From an uncultured Lachnospiraceae bacterium (lineage in GTDB: Bacteria; Bacillota_A; Clostridia; Lachnospirales; Lachnospiraceae): a stretch of DNA of 16,211 nt. Positions 6,258 through 13,264 of this stretch are shown in pieces (within the stretch, counting starts at the first letter, position 1; each line of letters starts with the position of its first letter). The notes beneath the pieces were generated by a model. That model did no database searches, was not told the DNA's origin, and saw nothing but the letters and a program-made list of their open reading frames with translations. The DNA lies in contig CADCIU010000061.1 in assembly GCA_902801585.1 (NCBI GenBank), positions 1 to 16,211 on the forward strand, written 5' to 3'. Made by a program: the position numbers and the translations under genes.

Positions 6258-9200
6258 ACGCACCGATATCCACAAGATCCTCGTCATCGGCTCCGGACCC
6301 ATCGTGATCGGACAGGCGGCCGAGTTTGACTACGCCGGGACTCAGGCCTGCCTCGCGCTCAAGGAGGAGGATTACGAGGTGATCCTGTGCAATTCCAACC
6401 CCGCGACGATCATGACAGATACGTCGATTGCGGACAAAGTCTACATGGAACCTCTGACTCTGGAATACATTGCCAAAATAGTGCGCAAAGAGAGGCCGGA
6501 CGCTATTTTGCCAGGGATCGGCGGCCAGACGGGGCTCAATCTGGCGATGCAGCTGGAGAAAAAGGGCATCCTCGCTGAATGCCGCACGGAGCTTTTGGGC
6601 ACAAAGAGCCGGTCAATTGAGCAGGCGGAAGACCGCGAGCTGTTCAAGGAGTTGTGCCTTCGTCTGGGCGAGCCCGTCCTGCCGTCGGAGATTGCCTGCT
6701 CCATGGAAGAAGGCCTGCAGGCGGCGCGCGATATCGGCTACCCTGTCGTTCTGCGGCCGGCTTTCACTCTCGGGGGAACCGGAGGCGGATTTGCGGACAG
6801 TGAAGAGGAGTTCATTCCCATCATGAAAAATGCCCTCGCGCTCTCCCCGGTCAGCCAGGTGCTGATTGAGAAAAGTGTGAAGGGTTACAAGGAAATTGAA
6901 TATGAAGTGATGCGCGACCGGAACGACACTGCCATCACCATCTGCAACATGGAAAACATGGATCCGGTGGGCATCCACACCGGGGATTCCATTGTCGTGT
7001 GCCCTTCGCAGACCCTTACCAACAGGGAGTATCACATGCTGCGCGACAGTGCGCTCAAGGTGATCCGCGCCCTTGAGATCGAAGGCGGCTGCAACGTCCA
7101 GTTCGCGCTGGATCCGAATTCTTTTCAGTATTACCTGATCGAAGTCAATCCGCGTGTTTCCCGCTCGTCGGCTCTTGCCTCCAAAGCCAGCGGTTATCCC
7201 ATCGCCCGCGTCTCCGCCAAAATCGGCATCGGAATGACGCTCGACGAGATCCCGCTTGCCAATACGCCTGCTTCCTTTGAGCCGGCCCTCGACTATATTG
7301 TCACCAAGATGCCGCGCTTTCCTTTTGATAAGTTCACGGAGGCGGACAACTCGCTCTCCACGCAGATGAAGGCGACCGGTGAAGTCATGAGCATCGGCCG
7401 GACACTGGAGGAGAGCCTCCTCAAAGCGGTCCGGTCTCTCGAGACAGGACACTGTCATCTGAGTGATCCAAAGTTTGATCTTTTGTCTACTTCAGAGCTT
7501 CTTAAATACATCCGCACCGGCACAGACGACCGCATCTTCGCAGTCGCAGAACTGCTTCGCCGCGAACAATCGACCTCTGGGGTAATTTGTTCGGGACAAT
7601 CGACCTCTGGGGTAGTTTGTCGCGAACAATCGACCTCTGGGGTAGTTTGTCGCACGCTTGAGGAGAAGATCCACCGCCAAAGCGGTATCGACCTCTTCTT
7701 CCTGCGCGCAATACGCCGGATTGTTCAGGAAGAAAAAGCACTGGCCGCTGCGCCCGGCGATCCGGAAGAACTGCGTGAAGCCAAGCGATTAGGCTTCTCG
7801 GACCGGGCAATCGGTTTACTTTGGGATCTGCCTGAAGAGGCTGTCTTCGCAATGCGGAAGAGATACGGCATCATGCCTGTCTATAAGATGATCGATACCT
7901 GCGCCTCGGAATTTGAGAGCTACGTTCCCTATTTTTACTCTACATATGAGAACTCCGGCCAACAAATTACCCCAGAGGTCGATTGGAGCCCAGCTGTCAG
8001 CCCCGGCCAACAACTTACCCCAGAGGTCGTTGAGGTCGTTCTCCCCGACCTCCCTGAACACGCTGAACAAATTACCCCAGAGGTCGACCTCCCCGAGAAC
8101 GAAGTGGTCCTCTCCGACAAGAAGAAAGTGATCGTACTCGGCGCCGGCCCCATCCGAATCGGGCAAGGGGTGGAATTTGACTACTCCTCCGTTCACGCAG
8201 TGCAGACGATCCAAAAAGCGGGATACGAAGCAATCATCATCAACAACAACCCGGAAACAGTTTCTACGGACTACACATGCTCAGATAAGCTTTACTTTGA
8301 ACCGCTCTGCGTAGAAGATGTAATGAATGTCATAGAAATGGAAAAACCGGAAGGCGTCATCGCGACTCTCGGAGGCCAGACTGCGATCAACCTGGCAGAT
8401 CCGCTTCGCGCCCGCGGTGTCAGGATCATCGGCACAGACTGCGACGCCATCGACCGGGCAGAAAACCGAGACCTGTTCGAGAAGTTACTCGAGACGCTGG
8501 GAATCCCGCAGCCCAAGGGATGCGCCGTTACTTCCGCAGCGGAAGGACTCAAGGCCGCCAAAGAGATCGGCTACCCTGTGCTTGTACGTCCCAGCTTTGT
8601 CCTGGGCGGCAGGGCTATGCAGATCGTCGCAAAAGAAGCGGACCTGCGCAGTTATCTGAAGACAGCCGAACCCATCGACGAAACAAGGCCTGTCCTCGTG
8701 GACCACTATATCCGCGGCAAGGAAGTGGAAGTAGATGCTGTTTGCGACGGTGAGCGCGTTTTTGTCCCGGGCATCATGGAACTGGTCGAGCGGACCGGCG
8801 TCCATTCAGGCGATTCGATCAGCGTCTATCCTCCTTACAGCCTCTCGGCCGGTGTCAGGAAGACCATCCTCGACTACACGGAAAGGCTCGGTCTCGGCAT
8901 TGGGATCCGCGGCCTCTTCAACATCCAGTTCATCGTCGATGAGCGGGAAAACGTCTACATCATCGAGGTCAACCCTCGCTCCTCGCGGACTGTTCCCTTC
9001 CTCTCCAAGGCGACCGGCTACAGCCTTGCGGATATCGCCACACTCGTCAGCCTCGGCATCACTTTAAAAGGCCAGGGCCTCATCGTGCGCTATCCCGCCG
9101 AAAAATCGCGTTATTACGTCAAAGTACCGGCTTTCTCCTTCTCCAAGCTCCGCGGTATGGACGCCTACCTCTCTCCGGAGATGAAGTCCACCGGCGAAGC

Positions 9201-9660
9201 CATCGGATATGACAAAAAGCTCCATCGCGCCGTCTACAAGGCCATGATCGCTTCCGGCATGACGCTCCGCAATTACGGCACTGTCCTTGTCAGTGTTGCC
9301 GACGAGGACAAAACAGAGACCATCCCTTTGGTTCGCCGCTTCTATGAGATGGGCTTTAACATCGAGGCGACGACACTGACTGCAGAATATCTGCGAGATG
9401 CAGGTATCAAGACCCGTGTCCTGCACAAGCCCAGTGAAAACAGTGAGGAGATGCTCGACTCCATTCGCGCAGGTTACGTCAGCTATGTCATCAACACGCG
9501 CGCGATCCTCTCCGGTGTGCATTACGGAGACGGCGTCGCGCTCCGCAGCATCGCCGCGCAGAACAACGTTGTGATGCTCACCTCTCTTGACACTGTGCGC
9601 ATGCTGCTGGATGTGCTGGAGGAGGTCACCATGGGAATATCGACGATCGACGCAGAATGA
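6250..9660 (+). CDS. carB: Carbamoyl-phosphate synthase large subunit with repeat-encoded inserts
   Basis: CarB makes carbamoyl phosphate from bicarbonate, two ATP and ammonia supplied by CarA. The start at 6250 is fixed by the ribosome site at 6236. The domains are complete: a first ATP-grasp half (ILVIGSGPIVIGQAAEFDYA, LRPAFTLGGTGGG, IEVNPRVSRSSALASKASGY), the oligomerisation region, a second half beginning VIVLGAGPIRIGQGVEFDYS near residue 626 (VRPSFVLGGRAM, IEVNPRSSRTVPFLSKATGY), and the C-terminal MGS-like allosteric domain. At 1136 residues it is about 60-70 longer than usual (E. coli has 1073). The excess lies in two places: residues 438-467, three decapeptides ending STSGV(I/V)C in the oligomerisation region, and about 567-620, containing three QxTPEV segments at the junction of the halves. 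Both are in frame and no catalytic motif is touched, so the enzyme is probably active. Confidence 0.97.
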   Translation: MPKRTDIHKILVIGSGPIVIGQAAEFDYAGTQACLALKEEDYEVILCNSNPATIMTDTSIADKVYMEPLTLEYIAKIVRKERPDAILPGIGGQTGLNLAMQLEKKGILAECRTELLGTKSRSIEQAEDRELFKELCLRLGEPVLPSEIACSMEEGLQAARDIGYPVVLRPAFTLGGTGGGFADSEEEFIPIMKNALALSPVSQVLIEKSVKGYKEIEYEVMRDRNDTAITICNMENMDPVGIHTGDSIVVCPSQTLTNREYHMLRDSALKVIRALEIEGGCNVQFALDPNSFQYYLIEVNPRVSRSSALASKASGYPIARVSAKIGIGMTLDEIPLANTPASFEPALDYIVTKMPRFPFDKFTEADNSLSTQMKATGEVMSIGRTLEESLLKAVRSLETGHCHLSDPKFDLLSTSELLKYIRTGTDDRIFAVAELLRREQSTSGVICSGQSTSGVVCREQSTSGVVCRTLEEKIHRQSGIDLFFLRAIRRIVQEEKALAAAPGDPEELREAKRLGFSDRAIGLLWDLPEEAVFAMRKRYGIMPVYKMIDTCASEFESYVPYFYSTYENSGQQITPEVDWSPAVSPGQQLTPEVVEVVLPDLPEHAEQITPEVDLPENEVVLSDKKKVIVLGAGPIRIGQGVEFDYSSVHAVQTIQKAGYEAIIINNNPETVSTDYTCSDKLYFEPLCVEDVMNVIEMEKPEGVIATLGGQTAINLADPLRARGVRIIGTDCDAIDRAENRDLFEKLLETLGIPQPKGCAVTSAAEGLKAAKEIGYPVLVRPSFVLGGRAMQIVAKEADLRSYLKTAEPIDETRPVLVDHYIRGKEVEVDAVCDGERVFVPGIMELVERTGVHSGDSISVYPPYSLSAGVRKTILDYTERLGLGIGIRGLFNIQFIVDERENVYIIEVNPRSSRTVPFLSKATGYSLADIATLVSLGITLKGQGLIVRYPAEKSRYYVKVPAFSFSKLRGMDAYLSPEMKSTGEAIGYDKKLHRAVYKAMIASGMTLRNYGTVLVSVADEDKTETIPLVRRFYEMGFNIEATTLTAEYLRDAGIKTRVLHKPSENSEEMLDSIRAGYVSYVINTRAILSGVHYGDGVALRSIAAQNNVVMLTSLDTVRMLLDVLEEVTMGISTIDAE
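7561..7650 (+). repeat. 3 x 30-bp tandem array in carB (copies F, G, H)
   Basis: Three consecutive 30-base units each contain the forward repeat core: 7571-7590, 7601-7620 and 7631-7650. The unit is (CGCGAACAAT or TCGGGACAAT) plus CGACCTCTGGGGTARTTTGT. Copy F has TAATTT where G and H have TAGTTT. Each unit adds ten residues of the type REQSTSGVVC, inserted between LLRR and RTLEEKIHRQSGID, where relatives run straight on. Confidence 0.95.
7961..7981 (-). repeat. Repeat copy I in carB, inverted
   Basis: AACAAATTACCCCAGAGGTCG is a reverse copy that exactly complements copy F (7571-7591) over 21 bases. It is read in frame as Q-I-T-P-E-V in the junction between the two CarB halves. Confidence 0.9.
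8009..8029 (-). repeat. Repeat copy J in carB, inverted
   Basis: AACAACTTACCCCAGAGGTCG is a reverse copy with one base different from copies I and K. It is 48 bases after copy I and is read as Q-L-T-P-E-V. The following bases repeat GAGGTCGTT. Confidence 0.9.
8065..8087 (-). repeat. Repeat copy K in carB, inverted
   Basis: This reverse copy is 57 bases after copy J, again read as Q-I-T-P-E-V. All 23 bases complement copy F at 7570-7592, making a long-range perfect inverted repeat within carB. Confidence 0.9.
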
Positions 9661-9672
9661 TATTTTGACTTC

Positions 9673-9712
9673 TGCGTGAAAACTTCCTTCTATATATTCA
9701 CTGCGCATTTTT
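9673..9712 (+). terminator. Possible terminator after carB
   Basis: TGCGTGAA (9673-9680) can pair with TTCACTGCGCA (9697-9707) with a small bulge, and TTTTT (9708-9712) follows. The stem is weak. The rest of the 134-base gap before the next gene is AT-rich and holds no other clear signal, so readthrough into the ATP-grasp gene is possible. Confidence 0.35.
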
Positions 9713-9794
9713 CATTGCACATAAAAGGATATTCTGTTAACCTCTTTTCAACGGATTCCTAATATCGTTTTCGAAAAGAAAGGATCTTATTCTT

Positions 9795-10988
9795 ATGAAG
9801 AACTTTATATTTGTGTCGCCGCATTTTCCGGTCAACTACCGCAATTTCTGCTTTCATCTGCATGAAAACGGAGTCAACGTACTTGGGATCGGAGATGCAC
9901 CTTACGACTCCCTCGACTATATGCTGCAGGAAGCTCTGACAGAGTATTATCGCGTTGACAATATGGAAAACTATGATGAAATGTTCCGGGCTGTGGCATT
10001 TTTCAGTTTTAAGTACGGAAAGATCGACGGGCTCGAGAGCAACAATGAGTACTGGCTGGAGCAGGATGCACAGCTCCGGAAAGATTTCAACATCCCCGGA
10101 ATGAAACCGGAAGAACTCTCACCCATTAAATGCAAGTCCGGAATGAAGAAGTGCTATAAGAAGGCCGGCGTTCCCTGCGCCCGGTATCATCTGGTGACAG
10201 ATCTTGCGCAGAGCAGGGCCTTCATCGAGAAAGTCGGCTATCCGGTGATCGTGAAGCCGGACAACGGAGTCGGCGCCGTAAATACTTACAAATTGAACAA
10301 TGATGAAGAACTGTGCAGCTTCCATAATGAGGATCTGGAAGGTATTCAGTTCATCATGGAAGAATTTGTCCCCGGCGATGTCTATTCCTATGACGCGATC
10401 ATAGACAGTAACGGCCGGCCTCTGCTGGAGACCGGAAATCACACACCGGGGTCGATCATGGAAACCGTGCTCAACCAGGAGAGCTGTGTCTTTTACATTG
10501 AAAAGCAGATCAAAGATGACCTGCGCGATGCAGGGCGCAGATGTGTCGCCGCCTTCGGAGTGCGGAGCCGTTTCATCCACTTCGAGTTTTTCCGCCTGGC
10601 GAAGAACCACGCATATCTTGGCAAAAAAGGAACTGTAGTCGGTCTGGAAGTAAACCTGCGTCCTTCCGGCGGATTCACTCCGGATATGATCAATTTTGCC
10701 AACAGCACGGATGTCTACAAGGACTGGGCTGACATGGTCTGTTTTGACCGTTTCACCTTAAGCGAATACGCCGAAAAATATTACTGTGTATCCGTTGGAC
10801 TCAGGGACAGCCGTCACTATGTTCACACACAGGATGAGATCCTGGAAAAATATGCAGACAAGATCGTCCTTAGGCAGCGCCTCCCTGAAGTTCTGGCAAA
10901 CGGAATGGGGGACAACCTCTACCTCGGCAGGTTAAAGACCAAGAAAGAAATGGATGAATTTATCCGCTTCCTTGCAGAGGAGGCCTGA
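9795..10988 (+). CDS. ATP-grasp domain protein of unknown substrate
   Basis: The ATG at 9795 follows AAAGGA with a 10-base gap. The 397-residue product is a single-domain ATP-grasp ligase-type protein: a preATP region (MKNFIFVSPHFPVNYRNFCF), ATP-binding segments YPVIVKPDNGVGAVNTY (about residue 150) and MEEFVPGDVYSYDAII (about 190), and a metal-binding segment GLEVNLRPSGGFTPDM (about 285). Such enzymes join a carboxylate to an amine or similar nucleophile through an acyl phosphate. The order resembles the biotin-carboxylase/CPSase-like branch, but no second domain is present to reveal the substrate. It follows carB by 134 bases and precedes murT by 80 bases on the same strand, so it may link to either pathway. 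The product is cytoplasmic: no signal peptide or membrane segment is visible. Confidence 0.85.
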   Translation: MKNFIFVSPHFPVNYRNFCFHLHENGVNVLGIGDAPYDSLDYMLQEALTEYYRVDNMENYDEMFRAVAFFSFKYGKIDGLESNNEYWLEQDAQLRKDFNIPGMKPEELSPIKCKSGMKKCYKKAGVPCARYHLVTDLAQSRAFIEKVGYPVIVKPDNGVGAVNTYKLNNDEELCSFHNEDLEGIQFIMEEFVPGDVYSYDAIIDSNGRPLLETGNHTPGSIMETVLNQESCVFYIEKQIKDDLRDAGRRCVAAFGVRSRFIHFEFFRLAKNHAYLGKKGTVVGLEVNLRPSGGFTPDMINFANSTDVYKDWADMVCFDRFTLSEYAEKYYCVSVGLRDSRHYVHTQDEILEKYADKIVLRQRLPEVLANGMGDNLYLGRLKTKKEMDEFIRFLAEEA

Positions 10989-10999
10989 CCTCTGTCAAA

Positions 11000-11018
11000 A
11001 GACTGCTGCCTGCAGTCT
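11000..11018 (+). other. Small hairpin between the ATP-grasp gene and murT
   Basis: AGACTGC (11000-11006) and GCAGTCT (11012-11018) form a perfect 7-bp stem with a 5-base loop. No U-run follows, so it is a poor terminator. It could affect stability or expression of the murT message. Confidence 0.3.
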
Positions 11019-11055
11019 GCTTCTGCGATGATATGATCTGCAATACTCCACTCAC

Positions 11056-11063
11056 AAGGAGGT
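11056..11063 (+). promoter_or_regulatory. Ribosome binding site setting a TTG start for murT
   Basis: AAGGAGGT lies 5 bases before TTG 11069. The in-frame ATG at 11033 has no such site and would place this motif inside the coding region, so TTG is preferred. Confidence 0.75.
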
Positions 11064-11068
11064 ATCCC

Positions 11069-12475
11069 TTGCATCTGCGAACGCTTCTGGCAATCACCGC
11101 CGCTAAGGCCGCTCTCAAGGCCTGCCGCCTGACAGGCCGGCCCGGTTCAACGCTCCCGGGCAGAGCGGCCATAAAAATCGATCCGCATATCATCGCACCG
11201 CTTGCCGCGCAGATCCGCCGCGGAATCATCGTTACATGCGGCACCAATGGCAAAACGACCACCAACAACCTCCTGTGCTCCGCTATCGAGGCACAAGGGT
11301 TTCATATTGTCTCCAACCGGCTCGGTGCCAACATGATGGAAGGCGTTGCCGCCGCCCTGGCCACTGCCGCAAATTCCTTCGGCCGCCTCGATGCGGACTA
11401 CGCATGCCTTGAAGTTGATGAGGCCTCCTCTGTCCATGTCCTGCAGGACCTTCATCCGGACTGCATGATCATCACCAACTTATTCCGCGACCAGCTGGAC
11501 CGGTACGGCGAGATCGATCTCACAATGAAGGCTCTCGAAAAAGCGATCCGTCTTGCTCCGAAAATGACACTGGTCATCAACGGCGACGATCCTCTCACAT
11601 TTTATCTGGCAAAAAAGAGCGGTCACCCCTATGTCAGCTTCGGCGTCAGTGAGAATCTGACCGGGACAGAAACGGCATCTTCGAACGAAATCCGAGAAAG
11701 CCGCTTCTGCGAGAACTGCGGCGCGCCTTTGCAATATGACTTCTACCACTTCAGCCAGCTTGGTGTATACCGATGCCCTTCCTGCGGCTTTGGAAGGCCG
11801 GCAATTGACTATGATGCTTCCTGCGTCAGGCTGTCGCCGCAGCTGTCTTTTGACATACGGGAAGCTGATGCTTCAAAAACTCCCTCAAATTCTTCTGACA
11901 CACAGGTAAACAACTCTGCTCCCGTCCGGATCACTTCGCCTCTCACCGGTTTCTACAATATCTACAACATTCTCGCCGTCTACAGTGCTCTTAGGGAAAT
12001 GCATCTTCCCACAGACAAATTCAGTGAGGCCCTCCGCGGCTTCAGACCGCAGTTCGGGCGCGGTGAGATTTTTCATATCGGGAAAAACGGCGGACAAAGA
12101 GTTCTGCTGAATCTGGCCAAGAATCCGGCCGGTTTCAACCAGAATATCTCCTCCATGCTGCAGGACCGTTCACCAAAGGACCTGATCATTGTGATCAACG
12201 ATAACGCCCAGGACGGGAGGGACATCTCCTGGCTGTGGGATGTGGATTTTGACAGGCTTGCGGACGAAACGATCTGCTCCATCACAGTGAGCGGTCTGCG
12301 GGCGCTCGATATGCAGCTGCGGCTCAAATATGCAGAAATTGAATCAGATCCGGCATCTGCTGTAGAGGAGGCGATCGACCGCCGGCTTGCCGGCGGGTGT
12401 GACAACTTATATGTGCTGGTAAACTATACAGCGCTTTATGAGGCGCACAAGTATTTGGAAGGGATTCAGAAATGA
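11069..12475 (+). CDS. murT: Lipid II isoglutaminyl synthase, Mur-ligase-like subunit MurT
   Basis: MurT with GatD converts the D-glutamate of the lipid II stem peptide to D-isoglutamine, using ATP and ammonia from glutamine, at the cytoplasmic face. The chosen TTG start gives 468 residues. Visible features are the P-loop GTNGKTT at 58-64, the Mur ligase central-domain segment CLEVDEASSVHVLQDLHPDC, the motif ITNLFRDQLDRYGEID, and a zinc-ribbon pair typical of MurT (Cys214/Cys217 in CENCG and Cys236/Cys239 in CPSCG). The C-terminal MurT domain follows (LNLAKNPAGFNQNISSMLQ, INDNAQDGRDISWLWDVDFD). It overlaps gatD by four bases (ATGA), a standard sign of translational coupling and of a stoichiometric complex. 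Confidence 0.95.
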   Translation: MHLRTLLAITAAKAALKACRLTGRPGSTLPGRAAIKIDPHIIAPLAAQIRRGIIVTCGTNGKTTTNNLLCSAIEAQGFHIVSNRLGANMMEGVAAALATAANSFGRLDADYACLEVDEASSVHVLQDLHPDCMIITNLFRDQLDRYGEIDLTMKALEKAIRLAPKMTLVINGDDPLTFYLAKKSGHPYVSFGVSENLTGTETASSNEIRESRFCENCGAPLQYDFYHFSQLGVYRCPSCGFGRPAIDYDASCVRLSPQLSFDIREADASKTPSNSSDTQVNNSAPVRITSPLTGFYNIYNILAVYSALREMHLPTDKFSEALRGFRPQFGRGEIFHIGKNGGQRVLLNLAKNPAGFNQNISSMLQDRSPKDLIIVINDNAQDGRDISWLWDVDFDRLADETICSITVSGLRALDMQLRLKYAEIESDPASAVEEAIDRRLAGGCDNLYVLVNYTALYEAHKYLEGIQK

Positions 12476-13242
12476 GTAATGACGGCGCTAACGGACTGCA
12501 TAATAGTACTTACAGGCTGAATATCGTACACCTGTATCCTGACCTTCTGAACCTCTACGGGGATCGCGGAAACATACAGTGCATGCGCATGCGCTGTAAG
12601 TGGCGCGGAATCGACGCGCAGGTCACGGAATGCAATTTAGATGATAAGCTTTCTCTGGCGTCTGCAGATATTGTTCTTCTGGGCGGCGGGTCCGACAGGG
12701 AACAGCAGATCGTCTGCACCCGTCTGCAGAAGATCCGTCAGGATCTGCGTGATTATGTGGAAGACGGAGGAACTATGCTCGCCATCTGCGGCGGTTATCA
12801 GCTGCTCGGCCACTACTATGATACTCCTGACGGGCGGATGGAGGGACTCTCATTGGTGGATCTCTATACAGAACAGGGCTCGCCAAGGCTGATCTCCAAT
12901 ATCGTGCTTAAAAATGAGTCATTACCGGATGCTCTGCCTTATGAAATCGTCGGGTTTGAGAATCACGGCGGCAGAACTTATATCGGTGACAACACACCCT
13001 TTGGCAGAGTCTCGTATGGTCACGGCAACAACGGAAAGGACGCCGGTGAAGGCGTCCTCTACAGAAATGTTGCAGGCACTTATCTTCATGGTCCGCTGCT
13101 GCCCAAGAATCCTCATGTCTGTGATCTTCTATTGCAGAGAGCTTTGGAAAGAAGATACGGGGTCTCTTTGAAAGAATTCCCGGCCTTGGATGATTCCCTG
13201 GAGAGGGAGGCTAACAAGGCAGTTGTAAGGAAATACTTGTGA
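12472..13242 (+). CDS. gatD: Lipid II isoglutaminyl synthase glutaminase subunit GatD
   Basis: GatD hydrolyses glutamine and passes ammonia to MurT. The 256 residues form a CobB/CobQ-type class I amidotransferase: N-terminal LNIVHLYPDLLNLYGDRGNI, an ADIVLLGGGSDREQQ segment, nucleophile Cys106 in AICGGYQLLG, and His206 in GTYLHGPLLPKNP. The last quarter is helical (CDLLLQRALERRYG). The start ATG at 12472 overlaps the end of murT. A leading stretch (residues 2-13) is unrelated to the domain, so a slightly later start cannot be excluded, but no other ATG with a site is nearer. The gene converges on asnB with only 22 bases between the stop codons and no strong terminator. Confidence 0.95.
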   Translation: MSNDGANGLHNSTYRLNIVHLYPDLLNLYGDRGNIQCMRMRCKWRGIDAQVTECNLDDKLSLASADIVLLGGGSDREQQIVCTRLQKIRQDLRDYVEDGGTMLAICGGYQLLGHYYDTPDGRMEGLSLVDLYTEQGSPRLISNIVLKNESLPDALPYEIVGFENHGGRTYIGDNTPFGRVSYGHGNNGKDAGEGVLYRNVAGTYLHGPLLPKNPHVCDLLLQRALERRYGVSLKEFPALDDSLEREANKAVVRKYL

Positions 13243-13264
13243 AGAGTTTTGGAAAATGCAAGCT

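Noticed and set aside
6613..7458. Leftward 281-codon open frame opposite carB
   Set aside because: It is antisense to conserved CarB ATP-grasp motifs, with no ribosome site or recognisable domain.
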